From Nitrospirales bacterium (GTDB taxonomy: Bacteria > Nitrospirota > Nitrospiria > Nitrospirales > UBA8639): a stretch of 64,000 nucleotides of DNA. The stretch spans positions 1-64,000 of the forward strand of contig JAHRAQ010000025.1 in assembly GCA_020027205.1 (NCBI GenBank), given 5' to 3'. Position numbers and translations under genes: made by a program. Shown here in pieces: positions 36,484 to 44,462 of this stretch (the stretch's first letter is position 1; every line of letters begins with the position of its first letter). The notes beneath the pieces were generated by a model. That model was not told where the DNA came from and did no database searches. It saw only the letters and a list, made by a program, of their open reading frames with translations.

Positions 36484-37302
36484 ATGAGTGACGCGGTGAT
36501 TCATCCGTCGGCATGTGTGCATCCCGGGGCGACGCTCGGCGAGGGCGTGCGGGTGGGGCCGTTTTGCGTGGTGGGCGAACACGTCACGCTTGGCCGGGAC
36601 ACCGAGTTGCGCGCGCATGTGTGTATCGAGGGCGTCACGGAAATCGGGGAGCGCTGCGCCATCTTCCCCTATGTGTCCATCGGCTCGCCGCCCCAGCATC
36701 TGCAATATCACGATGAACCGACGCGGGTGCGCATCGGCGACGACAACATTGTGCGGGAGTACGTCACGATTAACCGGGGGACGGCGTTTGACGAGGGCGT
36801 CACGACCATCGGCCACCGGAACTTTCTGATGGCGTATTCGCACGTGGCGCATGACTGTCGCGTGGGCGACAAGGTGATTATGGCCAACGCGGCGACTCTT
36901 GCCGGCCACGTCTCCGTGGGGCATGGCGCCGTGATCGGCGGGCTGGTCGGCGTACATCAATACGTGCGCATTGGCGAGTATGCCATGATCGGCGGCTGTT
37001 CGGCCGTGTCGCGGGACGTGCCGCCGTTCATGCGCGCCGTCGGCAACCGCGCCCGTCTGTACGGGTTGAACGCCATCGGCCTTCGCCGGGAGGGGTTTTC
37101 GATGCAGCGGATCCGGGTGTTGCGGCAGGCCTACCAGGTGCTCTTCCGGTCAAAGCAGCGCATGGCCGACGCCATCAAGGTGGCGCGTCACCAATTTCAG
37201 GACAGCCGGGACGTCCTGGTCCTGCTCACGTTTCTGGAGACGTCGACGCGCGGAACGTGCCGCTCCGTGCATGGGGGGCGGGATGATGGGGATGATTTTT
37301 AA
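36484..37302 (+). CDS. lpxA: UDP-N-acetylglucosamine acyltransferase
   Basis: First lipid A enzyme, moving a 3-hydroxyacyl chain from ACP to UDP-GlcNAc (or its 3-amino analogue); cytoplasmic trimer. Left-handed beta-helix hexapeptide repeats run from ~6 to ~190 (IHPSACVHPGATLGEGVRVG). The catalytic-His region is MAYSHVAHDCRVGD, followed by LGVHQ-type VGVHQYVRIG. The C-terminal helical domain is short and ends in a degenerate VHGGRDDGDDF that runs into repeat R16. Length 272 is slightly above normal, perhaps because of that tail. GCGGGGG precedes the start. Confidence 0.95.
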   Translation: MSDAVIHPSACVHPGATLGEGVRVGPFCVVGEHVTLGRDTELRAHVCIEGVTEIGERCAIFPYVSIGSPPQHLQYHDEPTRVRIGDDNIVREYVTINRGTAFDEGVTTIGHRNFLMAYSHVAHDCRVGDKVIMANAATLAGHVSVGHGAVIGGLVGVHQYVRIGEYAMIGGCSAVSRDVPPFMRAVGNRARLYGLNAIGLRREGFSMQRIRVLRQAYQVLFRSKQRMADAIKVARHQFQDSRDVLVLLTFLETSTRGTCRSVHGGRDDGDDF

Positions 37303-37391
37303 GATGGATTCCCGATTACTAATGCCTGCCCCCGATCCCCGATTAAAAATGTCGGGGACAGGCATTTTTAATCGGGGGTCGGGAATGACGG
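37302..37391. repeat. Dispersed palindromic repeat with nested palindrome (R16)
   Basis: A class A arm (AGATGGATTCCCGA...GTCGGGAATGACGG) whose loop is filled by a second palindrome: AATGCCTGCCCCCGA, then CCCCGATTAAAAATGTCGGGG, then ACAGGCATTTTTAATCGGGG. The core CCCCGA...TCGGGG and the outer GCCTG...CAGGC pair with each other. It separates lpxA from lpxI and provides much of the lpxI leader. Confidence 0.75.
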
Positions 37392-37433
37392 AAAGAGGGG
37401 GATGTGGGGAATGACGGGGCGGTGGCGGCGGTG

Positions 37434-38318
37434 ATGCGTGACGATGTGTCTTCGGCGCCCTCTCCTCCGGTTGCCGGTGGCTGGATTGGTCTCATCGCCG
37501 GGAACGGTCGGTTTCCCGTCATTTTTGCGGAGAACGCCAGAAAACTCGGATGGCGGGTGTCGGCGGTGGCGCATGAGGGTGAGACCTGTTCCGAACTGGA
37601 ACAGGTGGTGGACCGGATGCACTGGGTGCGCGTGGGGCAGTTTGGCAAAGTCGTCCGGGCGTTGAAGGGCGACGGCGTTCGGCAGGCGGTGATGCTGGGC
37701 GGGATGAAAAAAACGCACCTGTTTTCCGGGGTGCGCCCGGATTTCCTGGCGATGGCGTTGTTCGCCAAACTGAAGTCGTGGAAGGACGATCATATTCTCC
37801 GGGCGCTGGCCGACGGCCTTCAGGAGGAAGGGATCACGATTCGGGAGTCCACGTTTGGGCTGTCGAACATTCTGGTGCCGGAGGGGGTGTTGACGCGGCG
37901 GCAGCCGTCGGAGAAGGCGCGGGAGGACGTCGCCTGCGGCTGGCGCGCGGCGCGGGACATCGGCCGGATGGACGTGGGGCAATGCGTGGTGGTGAAGGAT
38001 CGCGTGATTGTCGCCGTGGAGGCGGTGGAAGGGACGGATGAGGCCATCCGGCGCGGCGGGCGGCTGGCGCGGCGGGGGGCGGTGGTGGTCAAGCGATGCA
38101 AACCGCAGCAGGATTTGCGGTTTGATTTGCCCGCGATTGGGCCGGGCACGGTGACGGTGATGGATGAGGTGAAGGCCGCCGTCCTCGCCGTCGAGGCGGG
38201 CAAGACGATCATGCTTGACCGGGAGGAGATGCTGGAACGGGCGCGGCGGGCCGGCATCGTGATTCTCGGCGTTCCGCCGGACGCGCCGGACGCGGAGTCC
38301 CGTCACGAAGGGGGATGA
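37434..38318 (+). CDS. lpxI: UDP-2,3-diacylglucosamine pyrophosphatase LpxI
   Basis: Hydrolyses UDP-2,3-diacylglucosamine to lipid X, the LpxH step, by attack at the beta-phosphate; used by lineages lacking LpxH. Recognisable: GWIGLIAGNGRFPVIFAENA at the N-terminus, GQFGKVVRALKGDGVRQAVMLGGMKK, VVKDRVIVAVEAVEGTDEAIRRGG and the C-terminal MDEVKAAVLAVEAGKTIMLD with the Asp-rich active site. ATG 37434 gives 294 residues; the frame extends upstream into repeat sequence. The stop overlaps the oxidoreductase start. Between lpxA and lpxB, the position itself supports the call. Confidence 0.94.
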   Translation: MRDDVSSAPSPPVAGGWIGLIAGNGRFPVIFAENARKLGWRVSAVAHEGETCSELEQVVDRMHWVRVGQFGKVVRALKGDGVRQAVMLGGMKKTHLFSGVRPDFLAMALFAKLKSWKDDHILRALADGLQEEGITIRESTFGLSNILVPEGVLTRRQPSEKAREDVACGWRAARDIGRMDVGQCVVVKDRVIVAVEAVEGTDEAIRRGGRLARRGAVVVKRCKPQQDLRFDLPAIGPGTVTVMDEVKAAVLAVEAGKTIMLDREEMLERARRAGIVILGVPPDAPDAESRHEGG

Positions 38319-39286
38319 TGGCGACGGCATTGCCGGTCGGCGTGATTGGGGTCGGACATCTCGGACAACACCATGCCCGCGTGTTTGCCGAATTGCCGGG
38401 GACGCGCCTGGCCGGCGTGGCGGACTGCGACGAGGCCCGGCTGGCGGACGTGAGCGGCCGTTTCGGTGTGCCCGCGTTTTCGCGGTACCGGGATTTGTTG
38501 GACAAGGTGGCCGCGGTCAGCGTCGCCGTGCCCACGGCGGCGCATCATGACGTGGTGCGGGACTGTCTGGCGGCGGGCGTGCATGTGCTGGTGGAAAAAC
38601 CCCTGGCCGCCGTGCCGGAGGAAGGACGGGCGATGGTTCGGCAGGCCGGAGAGCGCGGGCTGGTTTTGCAGGTGGGGCACGTGGAGCGGTTTAATCCCGT
38701 CACCGACCGGGTGCGGTCGATGATTCGGAATCCGAGGTTTATCGAATGTCACCGCCTGGCGCCGTTTCAGGAGCGGGGCACCGACGTCGACGTGACGTTG
38801 GATTTGATGATTCATGACGTGGATCTGGTGTTGTCGTTCGGGTTGGGAGCGGTGACGAAGGTGGAGGCGGTGGGCGCGCCGGTGCGGTCTGCCCGGATTG
38901 ATTTTGCCCATGCCCGCGTGGAGTTTGCCGGTGGCTGTCTGGTCAATTTGACGGCGAGCCGGGTGTCGACGGGCCGGTTGCGCAAGATGCGTCTCGTGCA
39001 GGACGCCCTGTATCTGTCCGTGGATTTTCACGCCCGCCGCGGCGTGGCGTTCCGTCACACGGGACAGGCATCCCCCGATGCCGTGGTGGAGGACGTGATT
39101 GAAGGCGGGGACGCGGAGCCGTTGAAACGGGAACTGGCAACGTTTGCGGACGCCGTGCACACGGGCGCCGCCGGCGGCGTGTCCGGCGACGAAGGTCTGG
39201 CCGCCCTGGAAGTCGTCGATGCGATTGGTCACGCCATCCGCAACGCGACTCGTTCGCCGGCCGGGTTGTCCGCCGTCGTGCCGTAG
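38315..39286 (+). CDS. Gfo/Idh/MocA-family oxidoreductase in the lipid A operon
   Basis: NAD(P)-dependent sugar oxidoreductase family, 323 residues. Rossmann motif VGVIGVGHLGQHHARVF at the N-terminus; VEKPLA (~93-98) is the family Glu-Lys-Pro motif. The C-terminal domain has LDLMIHDVDLVLSF with the conserved Asp/His pair. The ATG overlaps the lpxI stop. A member at this position may resemble GnnA, which oxidises UDP-GlcNAc at C3 before amination by GnnB in species with 3-amino lipid A. No aminotransferase is in this window, so that role is inference. Confidence 0.85.
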   Translation: MMATALPVGVIGVGHLGQHHARVFAELPGTRLAGVADCDEARLADVSGRFGVPAFSRYRDLLDKVAAVSVAVPTAAHHDVVRDCLAAGVHVLVEKPLAAVPEEGRAMVRQAGERGLVLQVGHVERFNPVTDRVRSMIRNPRFIECHRLAPFQERGTDVDVTLDLMIHDVDLVLSFGLGAVTKVEAVGAPVRSARIDFAHARVEFAGGCLVNLTASRVSTGRLRKMRLVQDALYLSVDFHARRGVAFRHTGQASPDAVVEDVIEGGDAEPLKRELATFADAVHTGAAGGVSGDEGLAALEVVDAIGHAIRNATRSPAGLSAVVP

Positions 39287-39301
39287 CCGCGCGTGTGCGT
39301 C

Positions 39302-40435
39302 ATGGCTGGTCTGTCCATCATGATTGTGGCCGGCGAGGCGTCGGGGGATCTCCATGGCGCGAATCTGGCCAGGGCGTTGCGCGAGATTCGACCGGACGTG
39401 AGGCTGGTGGGAGCCGGCGGGCGGCATATGCGCGCCGCGGGGGTCGAACTGGTGCGGGGGCTGCACCGTGTGGACGCCGTCGGGGTGCCGGGGCCGGTGA
39501 CGATGTGGAAGGGCCTGTCGAATATGGCGGCCCTTAAACGGTGTTTCAGGCGGGAAACTCTGGACGCGGTGGTCTTTGTCGACAATCCGTCCATGAATCT
39601 TCGATTGGCGAAATCCGCGCATCGTGTCGGTCATCGGGTGATCTATTACATCGCTCCGCAAATCTGGGCGTGGGGCCGGCGGCGGATCCATGCGATTAAG
39701 CGCGTGGTTCGCCGGATGATTGTGATTTTGCCGTTTGAGGAACCTCTGTACCGGGCCGCCGGCGTGCCCTGCCGTTTTGTGGGACATCCGCTGCTTGATG
39801 ATCCGGCGGCGGGATGCGAGCGGGCGTCTGCGCGAACGCGCCTGGGGCTTCCCGACGGCGTGGTGCTCGGCGTGTTGCCGGGGAGCCGTCGCGCGGAAAT
39901 TCGGTCGCTCCTGCCGGTGATGCTGGCGGCGGCGGGGCGCGTCGGGGCCTCGGTGCCCGGCCTGCATTGCGTGATCGCGCAGGCGCCGACGGTGCCCGAT
40001 GCCTGGTTGCGCGACGACCTTCGTCGCGCGCCGTTGCCCGTGACCGTGATTCCGAACCGGCCGAATGAGGTCATGGCGGCGGCCGATTTTTTGTTGGTGG
40101 CCTCGGGGACCGCCACCTTGCAGGCGGCGATCATCGGGACGCCGATGGCGCTGGCCTACCGGGTGTCGTGGCCGACGTATTGGTTGGCCAGAATGTTCCT
40201 GACGGTGGAACACGTCGGGTTGGTGAATCTGGTGGCCGGGCGCGGGGTGGTACCGGAACTGCTGCAATCGGACGCCACGGCGGAGCGATTGAGCGACGAG
40301 GCTCTGCGGGTGCTCGGAAGCCGCGCGCGGGCGGACGAGATGCGGGAGGCGTTTGGGCGTGTTCGCGCGCAACTGGGTACGCCGGGGGCGTCACGCCGGG
40401 CGGCGGAAGAGGTGGTGGCTGAATGTCGGGCGTGA
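39302..40435 (+). CDS. lpxB: Lipid-A-disaccharide synthase
   Basis: Joins UDP-diacylglucosamine and lipid X into the tetraacyl disaccharide; GT19, membrane-associated. MIVAGEASGDLHGANL near the start, FVDNPSMNLRLAKSA, YYIAPQIWAWG and GSRRAEIRSLLPVMLAA are diagnostic. ATG 39302 gives 377 residues. Its stop (TGA at 40433-40435) falls inside a 28-bp direct repeat whose second copy holds the msbA start, implying lpxB and msbA once overlapped. Confidence 0.95.
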   Translation: MAGLSIMIVAGEASGDLHGANLARALREIRPDVRLVGAGGRHMRAAGVELVRGLHRVDAVGVPGPVTMWKGLSNMAALKRCFRRETLDAVVFVDNPSMNLRLAKSAHRVGHRVIYYIAPQIWAWGRRRIHAIKRVVRRMIVILPFEEPLYRAAGVPCRFVGHPLLDDPAAGCERASARTRLGLPDGVVLGVLPGSRRAEIRSLLPVMLAAAGRVGASVPGLHCVIAQAPTVPDAWLRDDLRRAPLPVTVIPNRPNEVMAAADFLLVASGTATLQAAIIGTPMALAYRVSWPTYWLARMFLTVEHVGLVNLVAGRGVVPELLQSDATAERLSDEALRVLGSRARADEMREAFGRVRAQLGTPGASRRAAEEVVAECRA

Positions 40436-40448
40436 CGGTGTTTTTGAG
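40421..40448 (+). repeat. 28-bp direct repeat, copy 1 (end of lpxB)
   Basis: Begins GAATGTCGGGCGTG and ends GTTTTTGAG; identical over 28 bases to 40551-40578. It contains the last codons and stop of lpxB plus 13 bases beyond. The two copies flank repeat R17, as expected for a target duplication. Confidence 0.9.
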
Positions 40449-40460
40449 TCGAGGCACCGA

Positions 40461-40543
40461 AGGATGGATTCCCGATTGCGAACGTCGGGAATGACGGAGA
40501 GGGAAGGGGATGGATTCCCGAATGAAAACGTCGGGAATGACGG
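40461..40543. repeat. Dispersed palindromic repeat, two class A arms in tandem (R17)
   Basis: Two complete class A arms in the same orientation (GGATGGATTCCCGATTGCG...GTCGGGAATGACGG and GGATGGATTCCCGAATGAA...GTCGGGAATGACGG). They sit wholly between the two copies of the 28-bp direct repeat. The right tail GGAGGGG lies a few bases before the msbA ATG and serves as its likely Shine-Dalgarno. Confidence 0.88.
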
Positions 40544-40550
40544 AGGGGCC

Positions 40551-40578
40551 GAATGTCGGGCGTGACGGTGTTTTTGAG
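40551..40578 (+). repeat. 28-bp direct repeat, copy 2 (start of msbA)
   Basis: Identical to 40421-40448. Contains the msbA start codon (40553) and its first eight codons. The period between copies is 130 bp. Confidence 0.9.
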
Positions 40579-42328
40579 AATTGTGTCCTGCTTCCGCGAG
40601 CACCGGGTTCGGGTGGCGGTGGCCTGCGTGTGCGCGGTGGGCGTGGCGGGCTTGTCGGGGCTGTATGCCTGGCTGGTGCAGCCGGTGCTGGACGGGATTT
40701 TTATCGAGAAGAATCGGACGCTTCTCATGATCCTGCCGTTTGTGATTCTGGGGGTGGCGGCTCTGAAAGGGGGGTTCGCGTACGGGCAATCCTATTTGAT
40801 GAGTTACGTGGGGCATCGAACGGTGGCCATGATTCGCGAGCAGTTGTTCGGGCAGTTCCTCCGGCAGTCGCTGGCGTTTCATCACCACCATACGAGCGGC
40901 CGGCTGGTGGCGAGAATTATGAATGACGTGAACGAAATGGCGTCGGCCATTCCCAGCGTGCTGAAGAATTTGCTGCAGCAGGGCTTGACCTTTGTGGTGA
41001 TGGTGGGCGTGGCGTTTTATCAGAATTGGCGTCTGGCGACGGTGCTCGTCGTCGTCATGCCGTTTTCCGTGTACGCGATCACCAAAATCGGCCTGCGGCT
41101 GCGAACGCTGGCCACCAGGGGGCAGGAGTCCATGGGCGACATGGCGTCCGCGTTGAAAGAGGCCTTTGCCGGCATTCGCATCGTCAAAGCCTACGGGGGT
41201 GAGCGTCTTGAACAGGAGCGTTTCGGCAGGAGCAATACGTCGTTCATGCGGGCCTATATCAAGTCGTCCCAACTCACGGCCTTCGCGTCGCCGCTGCTGG
41301 AAGTCATCGGGGTCGGCGGGATTGTCCTGATTATCTGGTACGGAGGCGTGCTGGTGATTGACGACCGGTTGACGCCCGGAGAGTTTTTTTCCTTTCTGAC
41401 GGCGGTGTTGATGGCGTATGCTCCGGTGAAACGCATCGTGGGGGCCAACGCCTCGGTGCAGCAGGCCCTGGCCGCCGCCGCCCGGGTCTTTCACATGATG
41501 GACAGGGAGCATGAGTTTGTCCATGACCGGGGCCGGGGGGCGTTGCCCGGAGTCTGGCGTTCCCTTGAGTTTCGGAACGTGAGTTTTTACTATGACGACA
41601 AAGACACGCCGGCGCTTGACCGCGTGAATCTCACCGTCAACTTTGGAGAAGTGATCGCGCTGGTCGGCAAAAGCGGAAGCGGAAAGTCCACCCTGGGCAG
41701 TTTGATTCCGCGATTTTATGATCCGGCCGAAGGGCAACTGCTCATCGGGGGGCGGGACGTCAGGGACGTCACGCTGGCCTCTCTGCGCGCGCAGATTGCC
41801 ATTGTGTCCCAGGAGACCGTGCTGTTTGAGGACACCGTCCGGGGCAACATCGCCTACGGACGACCGGAGGCCGGCGAGGAAGACATCATCCGGGCGGCAT
41901 GGGCGGGACATGCCTGGGAGTTCATCGAAAAATTGCCCGGCAAACTCGAGACGCCAATCGGCGAAAACGGCGTCAAACTGTCCGGAGGGCAGCGTCAGCG
42001 GCTGGCCATTGCGCGCGCGATCCTGCGCAATCCGCCGCTGTTGATTCTGGATGAGGCCACGTCCGAACTGGACACCGAGTCCGAACGGCATATTCAACAG
42101 GCCCTGGCCGAACTGACGAAAAACCGAACGACGTTTGTCATTGCCCATCGCCTGTCCACGGTGCAGCGCGCCGACCGCATCGTGGTGATGGACGCGGGGC
42201 GCATTGTGGAAACGGGAGTCCATCATGAATTGCTTCGCCGGAACGGCCCCTACAAGCGGCTGCATGACATGCAATGGCGTGATGACGCGCCGGCCGAATC
42301 CGCCGCGCGGCGGTACGGGGCATCGTAG
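40553..42328 (+). CDS. msbA: Lipid A export permease/ATPase MsbA
   Basis: ABC exporter flipping lipid A-core across the inner membrane. Residues ~1-320 are a six-helix transmembrane domain (VAVACVCAVGVAGLSGLYAW; LAFHHHHTSGRLVARIMNDV on the cytosolic side). The nucleotide-binding domain has Walker A VGKSGSGKSTLG, signature LSGGQRQRLAIARAI and Walker B LLILDEATSELD. Length 591 is normal. GGAGGGG from R17 precedes ATG 40553. It is followed after 9 nt by the DUF374 acyltransferase. Confidence 0.95.
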   Translation: MSGVTVFLRIVSCFREHRVRVAVACVCAVGVAGLSGLYAWLVQPVLDGIFIEKNRTLLMILPFVILGVAALKGGFAYGQSYLMSYVGHRTVAMIREQLFGQFLRQSLAFHHHHTSGRLVARIMNDVNEMASAIPSVLKNLLQQGLTFVVMVGVAFYQNWRLATVLVVVMPFSVYAITKIGLRLRTLATRGQESMGDMASALKEAFAGIRIVKAYGGERLEQERFGRSNTSFMRAYIKSSQLTAFASPLLEVIGVGGIVLIIWYGGVLVIDDRLTPGEFFSFLTAVLMAYAPVKRIVGANASVQQALAAAARVFHMMDREHEFVHDRGRGALPGVWRSLEFRNVSFYYDDKDTPALDRVNLTVNFGEVIALVGKSGSGKSTLGSLIPRFYDPAEGQLLIGGRDVRDVTLASLRAQIAIVSQETVLFEDTVRGNIAYGRPEAGEEDIIRAAWAGHAWEFIEKLPGKLETPIGENGVKLSGGQRQRLAIARAILRNPPLLILDEATSELDTESERHIQQALAELTKNRTTFVIAHRLSTVQRADRIVVMDAGRIVETGVHHELLRRNGPYKRLHDMQWRDDAPAESAARRYGAS

Positions 42329-42337
42329 TCTGTCGCC

Positions 42338-42993
42338 ATGATGCGCCGGCTGCGTGAGGCTCTGGTTCCGGTTGTCGGGGCCGGGGCGATTCGAGCGCTG
42401 GGGCGTTCCATGTCGTGGCGCGTGCGCGGAGGCGAGCACGTGGACCGGCTGTACCGGCAGGGCCGCCATGTGATTATCGCGTTCTGGCACGGGCAGCAGT
42501 TGATGATGCCGCTGGCCTACCGCGGCCGTGACTTGAGCATCCTGATCAGCCGGCATCGCGACGGGGAGTTGGTGTCTCGCGTCGTGGCGCGATTCGGGTT
42601 CGGCGCGATCCGCGGATCGACGACGCGGGGAGGGGCGGGGGCGTTGCGTCAACTCATTCGCGCGGGGCGGCGGGGCATGGATCTTGTCGTCACGCCCGAC
42701 GGCCCGAAAGGCCCCAGGCACGTCGCGCAGCCGGGCGTGACGGCCCTGGCCAAAGCCACGGGGATGCCGATTGTTCCGCTGGCGTTTGCCTGTTCAAAAA
42801 AAAAACATTGTCCAGTTGGGACGGGTTTGTGATTCCGTATCCGTTTTCGCGCGGGGTGTTTCTCTGGGCCGCTCCGATGTGGGTTGACCGGGACGCCGGC
42901 ACGGAGGCCATGGAACGCGCGCGGCGTGAACTTGAGACCACTCTCAAAACCATGGCGTCCGAGGCCGAGGCGATGGCGTGCCGGCCGGACTGA
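42338..42993 (+). pseudogene. DUF374 lysophospholipid acyltransferase-like gene split by a frameshift at an A10 run
   Basis: Frame 1 (42338-42832) gives the DUF374 core: FWHGQQLMMPLAY, ISRHRDGELVSRVVARFGFG, RGSTTRGGAGALRQL, VTPDGPKGPRHVAQPG and TGMPIVPLAFACSKKK. It then runs into 42796-42805, ten consecutive A residues, and ends in unrelated HCPVGTGL. The expected continuation LSSWDGFVIPYPFSRGVFLWAAP is encoded one frame over, to 42993. A -1 slip or one extra A restores a ~218-residue protein. DUF374 proteins are envelope acyltransferase-like and commonly lie between msbA and waaA. It may be a sequencing error, a broken gene, or made by slippage. Confidence 0.8.
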
Positions 42994-43117
42994 CCGAAAG
43001 ACGGCGGCTGTGGCCTTTGCCGCCGCCGCGCGTTCACCGTCTCATGCCGAGGCGTTTCGTGTTGACCGCGTGAAGGTGATGGGCCTCCCGACGCACCGCG
43101 AAGATCCGGCGACCGCG

Positions 43118-44410
43118 ATGTGGTATGCTCTCTACAACGCCCTCCTGTTTCTCGGCTTCCCCGTTGTGCTTGTCGTGCTGTTGATCAAACGCCGATGCCG
43201 GTCGGGACTGCGGCAACGGTTGGGATGGGTCGTGCCTCGTCGCGGGTCCTCGGATGAGCGGGTGCTGTGGATTCATGCCGTGTCCCTGGGGGAAGTGTCC
43301 GCCATTGTGCCGTTGGCCGCCGCCCTGCATCGCCGGCATCCCGGTGTCAAACTTGTGGTGTCCACCGTCACGGACACCGGACGGGAAGCCGTGGAGCGGC
43401 ATCTGGCGGGCATGGCGACGCATTGTTTTTTGCCGCTGGATTATCCGTGGATGGCGCGCCGGTTTGTCGAGTCCCTGAATCCGATGGGGTTTGTCGTTGT
43501 CGAAACCGAGTTGTGGCCGAATATCCTGCGCGAGATTCGTCGGCGCGGCATTCCGTCGGTGATCGTGAACGGCCGATTGTCCTCCCGTTCCTTTTCGGGA
43601 TACAAACGGATTCGGCCTTTTATGCGGCGCGTCCTGGCCATGGTGTCGCTGGGGCTGCTGCAATCCCGTCGTGACGAGCGCAGGTTTGTCGAGTTGGGGG
43701 CCGCCGCCGACCGGATGCGCACGACGGGGAACATGAAGTTTGATTTGCCCGCCGGGGATGCGACGGCCGCGGATGGCGTTGACCGGTCGGCGCTGGGACT
43801 GCTGGAGAACGAACGGCTGATTGTCGCGGGCAGCACCCATCCTTCCGAAGAGGTCATGCTGCTGAAAAGTTATCGCGCGGTGACGCGGGAGGCGGCGGGG
43901 GCCGTGCTGCTGCTGGCGCCTCGACATATCGAGCGAAGCGACGAGATGGAACGCGCCGTGCGGGATGCCGGGTTTCCGGTGACGCGATGGAGCCGGATGC
44001 GCCGGGACGGTGGCCGGCCCGGCGCCGGAGGGCCTCGCGTCATTCTGCTTGATACCCGCGGCGACCTGGCACGGATTTACGGCGCGGCGGCGATGGCGTT
44101 TGTCGGCGGGACGCTGGCGCCCATCGGCGGGCATAATCTTCTGGAGCCGGCGGCCTGGGGCACGCCGGTCTGTTTCGGCCCGCACACCGATCATTGCCAG
44201 GACATTGCGGAGTTGTTTGTGGAAACCGGCGGCGGCATTCGGGTTCGAAACGTTCGGGAATTAACCGACGCGTTGCTGAAGGGCCTGCGGGACCGGGCCT
44301 GGGCGTCGCGGGTCGGACAATGCGCGAGGAACATCATCGATGACCATCGGGGGGTGGTTGAACACAACATGCATCTGATCGAGGAACTTGTCGGGTTGCG
44401 CGGATTCTGA
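43118..44410 (+). CDS. waaA: 3-deoxy-D-manno-octulosonic acid transferase
   Basis: GT30 enzyme attaching Kdo to lipid IVA at the inner face of the inner membrane. N-terminal membrane anchor MWYALYNALLFLGFPVVLV, then WIHAVSLGEVSAIVPL, TVTDTGREAVE, ETELWPNILREI, NGRLSSRSFSGYKR and the C-terminal FVGGTLAPIGGHNLLEPAAWG. ATG 43118 gives 430 residues, typical; ATG 43079, with GAAGGTG directly upstream, is an alternative. One copy; whether one or two Kdo units are added cannot be told. Confidence 0.94.
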   Translation: MWYALYNALLFLGFPVVLVVLLIKRRCRSGLRQRLGWVVPRRGSSDERVLWIHAVSLGEVSAIVPLAAALHRRHPGVKLVVSTVTDTGREAVERHLAGMATHCFLPLDYPWMARRFVESLNPMGFVVVETELWPNILREIRRRGIPSVIVNGRLSSRSFSGYKRIRPFMRRVLAMVSLGLLQSRRDERRFVELGAAADRMRTTGNMKFDLPAGDATAADGVDRSALGLLENERLIVAGSTHPSEEVMLLKSYRAVTREAAGAVLLLAPRHIERSDEMERAVRDAGFPVTRWSRMRRDGGRPGAGGPRVILLDTRGDLARIYGAAAMAFVGGTLAPIGGHNLLEPAAWGTPVCFGPHTDHCQDIAELFVETGGGIRVRNVRELTDALLKGLRDRAWASRVGQCARNIIDDHRGVVEHNMHLIEELVGLRGF

Positions 44411-44462
44411 TGTGCCCGGTTCTCCGTGGAGATTGGGCGCCGCCGGGAGCGCCGTGCCGGAC

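Noticed and set aside
40391..42721. 776-codon minus-strand open frame opposite msbA
   Set aside because: Shadow frame running through repeat R17; the ABC motifs are on the plus strand.
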